64,000 bases of DNA from Periplaneta americana (GCF_040183065.1 NC_091123.1:9294001-9358000); one strand, 5' to 3'. Shown: positions 25,461 to 38,700, counted from the stretch's first letter. Numbers and translations: made by a program. Notes: generated from the letters alone by a model not told the origin.

Positions 25461-25611
25461 TTCAACTCTGTAAATTTTTTAAATAAAAGTTTTGAATATT
25501 GTTAAAAAATTTACTTTGCTGCCCCTCAATATCAAGAATACTAATGATGGGAATGAGAGAGAAGTTAGTTGAGACTGACAGGTTAAGGGCAATGAAGGCA
25601 GAGTACATCTA

Positions 25612-26792
25612 CAAAGTGCCCCACAAAAAAAAAACAAGAAAATTTAAAGTTATCTGTATAAAACGTATTTTATACGTTTGTTTGTTTGTTTGTTTTTTTT
25701 ATGTTTGACTGTGTAATTATCCTTTTTTCATTCCAAGATGGGTCAGTTAACAAATTTCCAACGCGAGGTGACTGTCCTCTTCAAAAAGAACATCCAACAT
25801 GGGGATTAATAAGTGAAAGTCTCAGGAATCTTCTATGCCACATCAGTAAATTTAAAAATGCAGTTATATTGTCAGACTCCAAAGCAGCTATTCCATCAAT
25901 AGTCTCTAAACACACACCTTCATCTCAAACACCAGAAATAACTAAAATACTCTCTCAATTAATATCACTCAATAAAAGAAGTGTATTCCAATGGATACCA
26001 TCCCATTGTGGAATCCTGGGAAACGAGAATGCGGATGCTTTAGCAAAGAAGGGCAGCACTGCTACTTACAGACCTGTTACTAAATCTACGTATTCCTCTG
26101 TGAAAAGATTTATTAAATCTACATACTTAGACTTCAACAAACAAAATTTGATAACACAATCCCAAGGGAAAAAATGGAACTCTCTGCATCAAAATCCACA
26201 GTTAATTCCCGATTTACCACGAAAATCGTCTGTAGCTGCATTTAGATTGGCAACAGGCCATGATTGTTTAGCCAAACACCTGCATAGAATTGGAATATAT
26301 CAGTCCCCTAACTGTCCATTGTGCAACTCAAACCAAGAAATGGATTCGGAACACCTCAAAATCTGTGCTTCAGCGGCTGGTCATGATAATATCTTTGAAA
26401 AATATTGGAGTGCAAGAGGTCAAATGACTTTGTCAAACGCATGGCATTAGAAAACAACAACAACAACATGGGGATTAACGAAATGCAAAGACATTTTGCC
26501 AGAGTTCTTTACTTCAATAAGTAAAAATCAATTTTCCGATGTTGTGGCTGTACTTAAAAATGGAGCATCACCTACTCCAAAGGTTTGTAAGTGTGGATCT
26601 GGCACGACCAAACAAATTCTTACACGTATTAAATGAGCTGCGTTGGAACAATATTCCACTTGAAACTATCCAGAATGCCACTGCAAGTTGGTTACACCAT
26701 CTACGTCGTTGTGTAACAGCCCAAGGGAAATGTTTTGAACATTTGAATTGAATATGGCAAACAAATTTCCTGGTTTTTTGTGGGGCACCCTG
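25612..26792. mobile_element. DNA transposon with TIR RGTGCCCCACAAAAAA, split by a LINE
   Basis: CAAAGTGCCCCACAAAAAAA at 25612 and the inverse of TTTTTTGTGGGGCACCCTG at 26792 pair over about 30 bp, beside TA dinucleotides. Near the right end a frame reads NNIPLETIQNATASWLHHLR and CVTAQGKCFEHLN, like the C-terminus of insect mariner/DUF4817 transposases. An I-LINE (25810-26464) inserted in the middle. Confidence 0.65.
25810..26464 (+). mobile_element. I-clade LINE, 5'-truncated, RNase H domain intact to stop, 14-bp target duplication
   Basis: An open frame to the stop near 26448 carries the rest of an RNase H: NAVILSDSKAAI (Asp), VFQWIPSHCGILGNENADAL (His and last Asp), then RLATGHDCLAKHLHRIGIY and a zinc-knuckle-like CPLCNSNQEMDSEHLKIC. 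The tail is (CAA)n. A perfect duplication AACATGGGGATTAA (25796-25809 and 26465-26478) marks the insertion, so the first part of the long open frame upstream of 25810 belongs to the host transposon, not to the LINE. Confidence 0.88.
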
Positions 26793-26924
26793 TATTATCA
26801 AATAAACAAAATGTCGTTAACTTACTTCCTGAGGGATGCCTCTTTGTAAGACACTGTGGCATTTCTCCTTGATTGGCGCAGTGGTTTGTTTTCAACAATG
26901 CTGTCACGTAATTCTGTAATATGG

Positions 26925-27620
26925 GCATACAAATATATACTGCATATAAATTTATTTTTAGCAACTGCATATAAATTTATTTTTAGCAAACTATTTGGTC
27001 ACATAAAGTATATAATACACATAAATTTTCTTCTAGGGAACTATTTAGTCACATAAAAATATATGCCTATAAATTTATTTTTAACGAACTATTTAGTCAC
27101 ATAAAAATATATGCCTATAAATTTATTTTCAACGAACTATTTAGTCACATAAAAATATATAATGCATATAAATTTATTTTAGCAAACTATTTAGTCACAT
27201 AAAAATACATAATGTATATAAATTTATTTTAGCTAACTATTTAGTCACATAAAAATATATAATGTATATAAATTTATTTTAGCTAACTATTTAGTCACAT
27301 GAAAATATGCAATACATATAAATTTATTTTTAGAGAATTATTTAGTCACATAAAAATATATAATGCACATAAATTTCTTTTTAGCGAACTATTTGGTCAC
27401 ATAAAACATATAAATTTATTTTCAGCAAACTATTCAGTCTCATAAAAATACATAATGCATATAAATTTACTTTTAGTGAACTATTTAGTCGCATAAAAAT
27501 ATATAATGCATATAAATTTACTTTTAGCAAACTATTTAGTCACATAAAAATATATAATGCATTTAAATTTACTTTTATCAAACTATTTAGTTGCATAAAA
27601 ATATATAATGCATATAGTGG
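26925..27620. repeat. AT-rich minisatellite, ~50-60-bp unit, about 12 copies
   Basis: Unit AACTATTTAGTCACATAAAA then ATATAATGCATATAAATTTA and TTTTAGC. Spacing varies slightly between copies. Confidence 0.85.
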
Positions 27621-27734
27621 CGATACTGAATTTCTTAGGCATGCAGAAGTTGTAGATATTTCACATGGAAAAAATGTTTCATATTCATTTCTTGAATATT
27701 TTATTTAAAGATTCCCAAATTTGGTTAATTTATT

Positions 27735-27990
27735 TTATTGGGTTATTTTATGACGCTGTATCAACATCTAGGTTATTTAGCATCTGAATGATATGAAGGT
27801 GATAATGCCGGTGAAATGAGTCCGGGGTCCAACACCGAAAGTTACCCAGCATTTGCTCATATTGGGTTGAGGGAAAACCCCGGAAAAAACCTGAACCAGG
27901 GAACTTGCCCTGACCGGGATTCGAACCCAGGCCACCTGGTTTTGCAGCCAGACGCGCTGACCATTACTCCACAGGTGTGGACAATGTGGT
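27735..27990 (-). mobile_element. tRNA-derived SINE, family 2
   Basis: Minus-strand head: A box CCTGTGGAGTAATGGTCAGC, B box GGGTTCGAATCCCGG. The body has GGGGTTTTCCCTCAACCC and GACCCCGGACTCA, and the tail is AACCTAGATGTTGATACAGC. An approximate flanking duplication (TGGTTAAT) is visible. Confidence 0.8.
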
Positions 27991-28154
27991 TAATGAAAGT
28001 GAACATAACAGACTTGAAGTGGAATTTGCAGCATGCTTTGGCATGATACCTTTCCTCAATACATTATAAATGGATCTAGAATAGATGCAAACAGGGCCAA
28101 AATTGCATATTTCAGAAATGATAGCAATTATTACAAAACAAAAGTTGTGTTTGT

Positions 28155-28345
28155 GGTACGGAGAGTGCCTCACAATGACTCTCCTACAGAAAGAGTCTTC
28201 AGTGTTTGAGAAAAAATTAAACAGAATTTAGGCCTACATTAAGCACATCAACACTGGAATCACTTCTGATCCATAAGATCAAGATGACATCACAAGGAGA
28301 AGTTTGCTTCACGAAGAAATATGAAATTTGCAGAATGACAAATAA
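28155..28345 (+). pseudogene. hAT-like transposase C-terminal remnant (weak)
   Basis: A frame reads VPHNDSPTERVFSV, then after a stop and frame change TLESLLIHKIKM. The xERVFS motif followed by a short helix is the hAT dimerisation region. It is too decayed to be sure. Confidence 0.3.
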
Positions 28346-28512
28346 AATCTCAACATACATTGGCATAATTATAATATGAGAAGAAACATATTATTTCATT
28401 TTACAGAATTCAAAAGTTCAACAGCTGCTGGCATGAAACATGGCTTGAACTATGACTTAAAAATATACAAGAAATTAATTTCTCAGTACCCTGTTTTAGC
28501 TAACATAAGTAT

Positions 28513-29522
28513 TGTGGGGCCATTCTGGAATGTTCTCGTTGCATCAGGGAGTTGTGCACGCATCTAGTAAGAAGGAGGTTCGGGGAAACACGAACCCCTG
28601 ACGCTAGCCGCGGTATGGAGCAACAGGAGAGAAAAGCTACTGTGACTGGGTGGAAGTAAAGAAGCATCTGGAAGCGGATTGTTGTGGAGGTCCAGAAGCT
28701 TCGCGATGCATAACATTCTAGATGTTCGTGGTAAATTAATAACACCGTGAGTTGCCGACGAAAGTCAGTCAATCTCGAGTCTTCAAGTCTACAAGTGAGT
28801 CTTCAAGAGAGCAAGGAAGCCAGCCTTCAAGAGCAGTGACGTGCAGTGAACCGCATCTGGGAGATCGGGGTCGACGTGCAGTGAACCGCATCTGGGAGAT
28901 CGGGGTCGACGTGCAGTGAACCACATCTGGGAGATCGGAGCCGACGTGCAGTGAACCACATCTGGGAGATCGGGGTCGACGTGCAGTGAACCGCATCTGG
29001 GAGATCGGGGCGACGTGCAATGAACCGCATCTGGGAGATCGGGGTCGACGTGCAGTGAACCGCATCTGGGAGATCGGGGTCGACGTGCAGTGAACCGCAT
29101 CTGGGAGATCGGGGCGACGTACAGTGAACCGCATCTGGGAGATCATAGTCGACATGCAGTGAACCACATCTGGGAGACCTGGGTTCGACGTGCAGTGAAC
29201 TGCATCTGGGAGACCGGGGTTCGACGTGCAGTGAACTTGAAAAGTGAGCTAGAAGAACTAGCCAAGGCAAATGAACTGTGAACTGAGAAATTACAGTTTT
29301 GTTCTGCACATAGTGCATTGTGAACATTAATTGAAATTAGGAGTACACTGTTGTTCTTTTCAATAATACACGTCGTGTATTGTCATTGTCGTCGTGTGGA
29401 GTGCAATAACGACTATTGTGTTGCTGTGCTAAGTGGAATACTCATTGCTGTTGGGTGAATTATTAAAAATAAAGTCACATTGTTATCGGGTGTGTGGTGG
29501 TTAAAGTAGAATAAAAGTTACA
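28513..29522 (+). mobile_element. Solo LTR of an LTR retrotransposon (fossil), with internal 35-bp array
   Basis: The 1010-bp block starts TGTGGGG, ends GTTACA and is flanked by a 4-bp duplication GTAT (28509-28512 and 29523-29526). An AATAAA lies near 29469. No internal coding part is attached, so it is the recombination remnant of an old element. TG..CA ends and a 4-bp duplication fit Gypsy or a related LTR family; the family is uncertain. Strand is inferred from the AATAAA position. Confidence 0.65.
28838..29240. repeat. 35-bp tandem array inside the solo LTR, ~11 copies
   Basis: Unit GACGTGCAGTGAACCGCATC then TGGGAGATCGGGGTC. Two copies are a base or two shorter and two slightly longer. 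The unit lacks stops in several frames, which creates long meaningless open frames on both strands. Confidence 0.92.
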
Positions 29523-29529
29523 GTATAAT

Positions 29530-30072
29530 TAAATTTAAACCAAAAATTAAAGAAATTATTTAAATAATTTAACATAGGGTTAGATAATTAACTGCTAAAT
29601 ATTAGTCTTATATACTTGTGAATATTGGTTATAAACATTTTCAGTTGTGATTGTTCTTTATCATACAGGCTCTTGTTTTTGTAATCTGTGCTATTTTATC
29701 GCTTAAATTAATTGTTTATTTTGTCTTCTTCTTTCTGCTTATCTACAGTGCAGGTTTGAACTCCTGACCACAAGCGTTTGCTCATGTGATTACCTTAGAG
29801 ATCAAGTTTATCAAGATCGACCATGAACAAATAACAATCAGAAGACAAACATCAACATCGAAATCAATGGCACTGATCGGGATGTATTGCAGTGAACTAC
29901 CAGAAACATGAAGCAACAGGTACAGATGTGTCTACAATTAGTAATTATCAACACCTGCTGTGAAGGTAGCAATTCTTCCAGAAATACTTTACACTTAGAA
30001 AGTAGCTGCATGTTCTTAACTTACATCAAACAGAAAAAAAACCATCCATTTTATATGAATCACTTTGCACTT
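29530..30072. other. Sequence downstream of exon 11
   Basis: AT-rich, no repeat recognised. On the minus strand it follows the stop of the Ser-Pro exon and would be 3' UTR or intron; I see no single clear poly-A signal to choose. Confidence 0.35.
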
Positions 30073-31150
30073 TTAACTGTAGTTAGTATACATACCTGCA
30101 ATTTTCTCAATATTGCTCAAGCTAATTACCAGCTGAGGTCCAGCACTTATTGTTTCACACAAACTTTGACGTTTTCTATTAGATATATTCAGTTGTTTCG
30201 CCTTATTTTGAGAAGTCCTTTTAGAGATTCCTCGACTCACATGACTGGAAGAAGTTCTCATCCTCTTTGATATACTTTGAGAATTGCTATGAACCTCAAA
30301 TTGGGAGGAACTTCTTACACTATCAGGAATACTTAATGATTTCCTTTGAACCTCAGGCTGGGGTGAAGTTCTATTGCTCTCTGAAATATTTTGAGAACTT
30401 CTCTGAATTTCAGGCTGGGGAGAAGCTTTTCTGCTCTCTGAAATATTTTGAGAACTTCTTTGAACTCCAGGCTGGGGAGAAGCTTTTCTGCTCTCTGAAA
30501 TATTTTGAGAACTTCTCTGAACTTCTGGCTGCTGTTGTTTCTTCTTCCCTTGAAATGTCCCTTTAGAGATTCCTCGACGTGCACGTTTGGCAGAAGTTCT
30601 TCTCCTCTTTGATATACTTCGAGAATTCTTGTGAACCTCAAATTGGGAGGAACTTCTTACACTCTCTAGAATACTTTGAACCTCAGGCTGGGGAGAGGAC
30701 CTTCTGCAATTCGAAATATTTTGGGAATTCCTCTGAACTTCAGGCTGGGGTGAAATTCTATTGTTCTCTGAAATATTTTGAGAATTTCTTTGAACTTCAG
30801 GCTGGGGAGAGGCTTTTCTACTCTCTGAAATATTTTGAGAACTTCTCTGAGTCTCAGGCAGGGGAGAAACTCTTCTGCTCTCTGAAATATTTTGAGAACT
30901 TCTTTGAACCTCAGGCTCGGGGGAAGATCTTCTGCTCTCTGAAATATGCATGGAATTCCTTTGAACTTCAGGCTGAGGTGAAGCTGTTCTGCTCTGCGGT
31001 TCATTTTGGGAATTCTCCAACACTTCACGCTGCGGCGAATTCGTTCTGTTCTGTGAAATACTCTGAGACTCCTCTTGATCTATAATATGGGGTGTAGTGC
31101 ACCTGCTCTGTGATGGAGTTCGAGAATTTGTTCCAACTTCAGTAGCCCTC
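30073..31150 (-). CDS. Shugoshin-like exon 11: Ser-Pro repeat array
   Basis: After a CTTGTGCAG acceptor the frame stays open for about 358 codons. It is built from about eleven degenerate copies of a 19-residue unit, consensus SPQPEVQRSSQNISESRKA, most with a Ser-Pro pair. The array is duplicated at a higher level: a run of units ends in SVRSSSQFEVH..SISKRRRTS..RGISK, and the same order recurs with SVRSSSQFEVH..SISKRMRTS..RGISK. The frame reaches a stop at 30073-30075, but a good donor (GCAG|GTATGT) lies at 30096, so either translation ends here or a further exon follows in phase 1. Long antisense open frames here are shadows of the repeats. Confidence 0.58.
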
Positions 31151-34100
31151 CTGCACAAGATAAAAATAATATTAATAACAATTGATATAATTTGTTCATT
31201 TTTTTTAATTATACGAAATCTACAAAGAAATCTTTAAGGAAAATGCGGATTAAAAAATAAAGAGATTTGATGTCGTCTCAAACTCTGATTGTGACTACAA
31301 ATTACAGATAGTTAATTATTTCTGCAGATGATCAGATCTCAGTACCAAACTACGAAGACGGTGGTCAAAACATAGCTTACAAACTACATTTGATTGTTGC
31401 AAAATTTAATGACAGTATCTAATTGCACCAAAATAACTGTCATTTCCCTGCAAGCAATCTAATTAAGATCCACTGCATTTGCAGCTGAAAATGCTAACAT
31501 TTGAACCACATTAGAGATCGAAATTAATCACTCATATATAACATTATTTGCAATGGAGTATAATGAGTTCCATTGAGCATTCCTACTACCACTGTTGCCT
31601 GCATCTGCCAACTCCTCACAGTGCTTTGCAAGATTAAAAACAATAAGGCATCACTCATGAGTCAACTAAGCCAGAAGATAAGATAATAGAGTAGAGTAGC
31701 CAGTTCCTTTTCCCCTCCATTGCATACATCACAAACCAGTAACATATTACACTAATCAGACTAAGATGTACACAAATCATTTGTTCTTCCTCTGACACAT
31801 ATCGTCAAGTGAGATGTACTGCCTGATAATAGATGTACATATCAGTCAGAACCTCAATCAGAGGTATATAATATTAATAATATAAGTTTTCAAAATTGGA
31901 TATCTCTTTTTTAAGGCTAACCACTAAAGACTCTGATTCGAATATTCCCTGAGTTCGTCTCCCCTTATCTGCGTGGCTGGTGAATCCCCTAATCCTTAGC
32001 TTATTTCATCACTCCTGACTGCTGTTTATGTTATCCTTCAAGTATCAGCTTTTTTTTTTTTGTATATGTGCCAGGAGACAGGGAATAAGGGAAAGAAAGA
32101 GAGAGAGATCACCACACGAAAGCTGCATGGTTGATGAATCCCCAGCCCTCGAAATTAGCTGTCAACCTGCAGTCTGTCCTTGACACGCATCAATAAAGGC
32201 ACACAGTGACTCAGCTAAAAAAAAAGTGCAGTTCATTATGTTGTCTTTTGCAATGGTTACATATTCAGCGTATGAACGTGTACACATTTTGAAAATGTAC
32301 ATATGGAAAAAGAAATGATGTGGCAAATTAAGAGAAAACTTTAGAAGTAAATTTCCTGTAGTTCCGTGTAGAAAAACAATACTAAATTTAGAGAATAGGT
32401 TTAATGAAACAGGTTTTCTGAATGATGTGAATTATGTATCACACAAGACAGGCAACACTTTCAGCAGTTACTGTGTGGAGGGTGAGTACCAAATGTTATT
32501 AATATATATAGGACGTAAATTTTAATCTGGTGAAGCATAGTGTATTCACAGGTGAAAGAAGGACAGTAGTGGGGGGACCTGCTCTAGTCAACTGACAGAA
32601 ACACTGGGAACATTCGCTGGGACTTCTTGTGGTTGAAAAATTCGAAACTCTTAGTCAAAATAAGCAATATCACACTACACTGAATGACAAGAATATTTGA
32701 TGGTTGATAGTAGCAGCATCTTATTACAAAACATGCCTGTATAGTTCTCAGAAAGTTGAGTTTTGTAAAAATCTTTAATTTTTTTTACAATTTATTTTCT
32801 AAATGAAGGAAATTCATAATTAATAAGAGGATAATTTATAAACTCTTCATACATTTCATTACCTAAAAAGTAATTTTAATAGACATATTTAGGTGAAACT
32901 CTTTGGAACCAAGTTTCCATTATCAATTTTGTTAGAGTACCACAATTCTTGCTAGTGGGAAAATAAAAACTTATCAACTGACAATCAACCAAGAAAATGA
33001 ATATAATTCTGTTTAATGTTACTCATAATCTCAACTGTCACAAACGTACCTTCTGGTTCTTGTCATCTTTTCAGGAATTCCATTCGAGGACTCAGTTTTC
33101 ATACTTAATTTGCTGCTGCCACGTTTCTTTCCTCTTTTGGTTACTTTTTGATTCTCTTGGGATATACTCTCAGACTCCTGTTGCAGAGAGCTATGCAAAC
33201 AAAAATTAAGTCTGTGTATTCAATTAAAAAATGTCTATCACAGTGAATAAAATGAAAACAACAGTCTACCATCGTGACAATACAGAAATGATTTTGAACA
33301 TTTCTTAGTTTAGCAATGAATGGAAGCAAATGCTGAAACGAGAAATAGGAAACGAATTTATGTTGAAATTGAATAATTAACAGTCTGTTTACAATTATGA
33401 GAATTTCTCATAAAACATTAAAAGAAGAACCTAATATACATACACACAAACACAGACAATCTAGACAATGTCGGAAATTCTCTCCGATTCTGATATTGTT
33501 CCTTTACATTTTAGAGGGTCTGGCATTTGGTTCTGACGAATTTCTTGTAAAGTATTGAATTGAAAGAAAAATTTGATCTTGTACAAGCAGCTTAAGATTG
33601 GATGCTTTACCCCATTGTTGTCACTCATGGGGGATTATTACAGGACAAACACAACACAAAGACATGCATCAATCCTTAAAAAGGCAAATAAATTGTCTAT
33701 TTCATGCCAGAAACTGAATCTTTGTCACCATATTTTTGGCTGCCTAAAGGCCCGCACCCGCTTAGCGGAATCAAATCAAATAAAAATGAAATGTCTGCAG
33801 CTGCTCACATCTAGTGGAATTGAACCGAATTGAAATGTGTACAGATTAAAATGGATCACATAATGGCTTTAGCACAGTTATGTTAAGACACGGAAAGAGA
33901 AGAAATAAACATCCAAAACAAGGAAAGGAAATACTGAATACATGGAAAATTTTCACTTTATATTCTGAGAGGTGAAGCAAAATTTCGTTCTTTAGCACTG
34001 CTTTGGACTTTAATTTTTACCTGAAGTTTCCATTAATTTACTTATTTCGCTTCAGGCATGATTACGGGAATAATTATTACAGTAGTGCTTTTGTGTTTTG

Positions 34101-35748
34101 TCATACAATAAGGGATAATTCTGAACCAAGTTTATTAAATTTTTTTCGTTCATATTGTTGAATTGTAATTTTCTGTATACATACTATTTCAGCATTAACT
34201 TTCAATAAAGACATTATGCTACTAAAAATGGATATGGATCATTTGTTTTTTCACGAAGGCTTCACGAGAACATACGATCATATCCAAAACAGCAGCGTAA
34301 TAAATATTCTAGCTCATAAATTCTATTCGATTTGACGCACTGCTTCTGCTATCTTCCATTTAAATACATTGTGAAGAGAAATACTGTTCAACTCCAATAA
34401 GTGAGAGCAGGCCTTAAGACACCACAGATAGTATTTTTCTTTTTTATTTTAGTAGGTTATTTTACGATGCTGTATCAACATCTAGGTTATTTAGCGTCTG
34501 AATGAAATGAAGGTGATAATGTCGGTGAAATGATCCGGGGTCCAGCACCGAAAGTTACCCAGTACTTGCTCGTATTGGGTTGAGGGAAAACCCCAGAAAA
34601 AAACCTCAACCAGGTAACTTGCCCCGACCGGGATTCGAACCCGGGCCACCTGGTTTCGCGGCAGACGCGCTGACCGTTACTCCACAGGTGTGGACCAGAT
34701 GGTATTAAATTATTAATTTATTTATTGAGCTATGCACTCTTACCTGTCAACTGGTTTTTCTGCAATTACATTTTTATTTGGCGGATTTTTCTTTCTGACC
34801 GTAATTTTCGCAATTCTTGAATCTTTGCTATCAAGCTTGCTTCTCCTTCTTCTCACTCCCTGACTCCGCTTTTTACTAGATGGTTTCCATTCACTATCAG
34901 TTTCTTCTGAGCTACTTGATGAAATGCAAAGAGCTGTATCATTAAAAAATCTCGCTGAAGAAGCACTATTCCTTTTAAGTGAACCATTAACTGTAGCTTT
35001 AGAGTTACAAACACTAGGCACATCTGGAGCGCGAACTACACATCCTGTCTTGCTTTTCTCAATGGCATCAGCTGCAGCCTTTATATTTTTCAAGGCAGTT
35101 AGAGGTAAGCATTCAGTGAATTCCATATCTACGACATTTGCTTCATCAATTACTTCTACGTCTGAAACTCCTCCACTGCAGTTTTCTGTTGCTGGCAGTT
35201 TTGACGTGTCTGATGAATTTTGCTTCTGTGTTGCACTATTGTAAGTGCTGGAACTTTTACGATTTAACTGATCTGAAGTTCTTTCCTGAAAAAAATACAA
35301 ACTTTGTAAAGTGGATTGACATAAGAGAGACACAAAATTTTGTTTGTTCAATTTTCAAAAACTTTTAGAAAGAAGATATTCAAGACACCCCCTTCAAATT
35401 CAATGTAATGATTTAGACACTGGACTACTGAGAGACTAGATATATGATTGCGTTTCATAAAGTGTAGTATGTTTCCACGTATTCTTTATATTTGGATATT
35501 ATAGCGATATTTACCTTATTAGCTTTCTTTTATCTTTTGTTACATCATTTTTCCTTATATCACCTATCATATGAGTACTCGCATTACTTATTATTATAAT
35601 TTATTTATTTATTTTTTTGTGTGTATCTAAAATAGTGTTTATCATAATTATGCTCTATGGTCACTATATTATTATTATTATTTTCATTCACAGTTTTTAG
35701 CCCAAGGGCAGGTCTTTCACAGCAAATTCTTCATTCTCCAATCTATTT

Positions 35749-35779
<31 letters not shown>

Positions 35780-38700
35780 AGAAACCTCATCAGATTTTGA
35801 ATCACTGTTGGGCAGTTTTCAGTACCTTGACACCCAAGAGTTACTACAAAATAATAGAACCTTTCAATGTTGTATAAAATAAAAATTATCTGATATCAAC
35901 ATGCATTTTGCACTGTTAGGTTGAGGAACTATAGAAGTATCGGTAAGACACACTGTTGGTACTATTGCACTGATTGTTGCATTGCTGCAAGCATAATAGT
36001 TAAGATGGCTGTGATATCGATATACATTTTGAGCTGTTAGATTGAGGAACTGTTGATGAGGGGAGGGGGGGGGGGGAACTTCATCTTCTAATCATTGACA
36101 GCTGCAGAAATGAGATATTTACGAAGAACTGTAGGCTACAGTCTTTTATATCACAAGAGGAACACTGACATTGCAGACAAATTAGAAATAACACCCATTG
36201 TACAATATTTACAATACAGATAAGATTGGCTTCAACATGTGCAAAGACTGGAGCATACCAGACTATCTAGACAGATGCTTCACTACACACCACAAGGGAA
36301 AAGACTTATTGGAAGACCTCACAAGAGACGGTTGAAGACTGTAACAGGCGACTAGGCCTACTACTTGAAAGGACAATGATAAGCACGAAAATTAAGATAT
36401 ATGGATCGTATGCGGAAAATAAGAGGAAGGCAGAAAATAGGGGAGACTGGAGAATGCTGAATTGCAGTGAAATATCTGCCCTTGGGTAGAAAACTATGAA
36501 TGAAGAGGCAAAACACTTCCACAGTGCTGGATTGTCGTGCAACAGACAACAAATGTGTTCTCGCATGATGTCCACTAAGGAACATCAGTCATATTTACAA
36601 GCCCTAGTCCAATAGTTAAAATATCTGCATTGCAAGAGGAAGAACATTTTTTCCCTAGTGAAGTTGCCAGATAAGAATAGAGATGAAACAGCCCCCCTCA
36701 TTCTCCTAATACTTCTCCAAGGAATGACGCATATCTTGGAGAAGGTAAGTTTGTATGGTACAGCCCATCCCAACGAAAAACCAAAGAAACACCTTCTCAC
36801 AATATTATTCGAGGTCAACCTGGTATTAACCACATCCGCTAAAGGCTTCCGTAGCGCAGCTGCTCCTATAGACATCTGTAATCTGTTTCTGGTTAATTGA
36901 AAAAATAAATTATCTTGAATTAAATATTTTTAATTATATTTATTGTAAAATATGTGTTTAATGATAAAAATATATAATCTTAAATTAAATGTGTATAAAT
37001 TACTCATGGCTAAAGAAAACATTTTAAGCAGAGACAACCCTCTAACCTTCGAACCAATTAACATTCAACTACATTTAGAAGAACCAGTTACAAAATCTGA
37101 AACTTCCAAACCTGTACTAAAAGTGCTAGCATTAGAAGCCGTGAACAATAGATACCCACCAGAAGAATGGTTACATATCTACACAGATGGGTCTACTATC
37201 GATAACAACTCAGGATCAGGAATTATGTGTGCGTTATTCTCATTTTATCAACCAGCAGGATATCATACAACAATTTTGATGCGGAAATAATGGCTATTCA
37301 TATCTCACTCCAACACCTACTATACAGAATAGATAAATTTCAAAATGCTGTCATTCTCTCTGATTCTAAAGCAGCATTATATGCAATAAATTCATATAAA
37401 ATGATGTCAATCCAAATTAAAGAATGTCATAAAATGATCCAACAACTTCAAAAACTACAGAAAAGAATTCAATTGCAATGGATACCTGCACATTACGGAA
37501 TTGCTGGAAATGAAACTGCTGACTTTCTTGCCAAAAAAGGATCCAATTTAATTCAGAATACAAATACAAGCCTACCTTTTACATCCATCAAAAGACTAAT
37601 TAAAAATAAATATAAAATCAAGCAAAACCAAGCACTATGTACCAAAGCCAAAGATAAAAAATGGAGCATTTTAATAAAAAAAAACAGAAATTATTCCAGA
37701 AATCCCACGTAAATCTGCAGTAGCAAAATTCAGACTGCTTACAGAACACGATTATTTGGCCAAACACTTGAATAAAATAGGAATTTACACAAATCCAAAT
37801 TGCCCTCTATGCAACAAAGAAGAAGAAATGACTGAAGATCATCTACAAACCTGTGAAGTTCTACGATGAAAGAGTAATGGAACGGAGAAAAATTCTCTCC
37901 GGCGCCGGGATTTGAACCCGGGTTTTCAGCTCTACGTGCTGATGCTTTATCCACTAAGCCACACCGGATACAACTCCGACGCCGGTTAGAATCGTCTCAG
38001 AGAATTTTTCTCCGTTCCATTACTCTTTCATCGTATGATGACGCAGAATATCTGCATGGAAATATCATATGTACTTCGGTACATTAAAATAATATCTGTG
38101 AAGTTCTACCTGATGGATCCACTACAGAGAAATATTGGAGAGCAAGAACGCTAATGGCTTCATTGCCAAAGCCCGGCATTAGATAATAATAATAATAATA
38201 ATAACAACAACAACAACATTAATTACTCATGGGAACGATAATGAAATATGCCCATTTCCAAGACCGATCTTTCTGTAAGTGTGATTTTAGTGTATTTTTT
38301 GGGTTAAGATTTAAATTTTTAAGAAATTTTTCAATGATTTTTTTTTCTGTTAAAAATAGGTTAAAGACTGCATTACAGTTTCTTGATATTACTAAGAAAA
38401 GGGCCATGCAAAATTTCACACATTTATACAGTTTTATAGATACCTTAAAATGTATTTCACAGATATAACGCTAAAAGTTCATATTAAATTACTATATGAA
38501 AAATTAAAGATCAATTTTTTTTACCCTTGAAGGTATATGCATGAGAAAACATTTTAGTGCACAACTTGGTCAATTTTATAGATATCTGAAGTTTATTTTA
38601 CACGAATAAAGCAAAGAGTTCATAATAAATAAAGCTATAAGATCTCACTGTTACTGTCTGTATTACCTTTTTGTTCAATTGAGAAGGTTTTGGTTTGCTT

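Noticed and set aside
25686-26450. One 254-codon protein
   Set aside because: The target duplication shows the frame crosses from a DNA transposon into a LINE at 25810, so it is not one ancestral gene.
26925-27620. Possible CRISPR-like repeat-spacer array, also considered at 8100-8810 and 28838-29240
   Set aside because: There are no unique spacers between constant repeats; the whole unit repeats, and the DNA is insect nuclear.
28769-29327. Overlapping open frames of 90-166 codons on both strands
   Set aside because: They are produced by the 35-bp array, whose unit lacks stops in several frames, and they translate to the same short peptide over and over. No start context, splice or family supports them.
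30267-31085. Long plus-strand frames rich in KYFENF-type repeats, and other-frame minus ORFs
   Set aside because: They are shadows of the repeated exon 11; only the frame that matches the splice phases of the upstream exons is kept.
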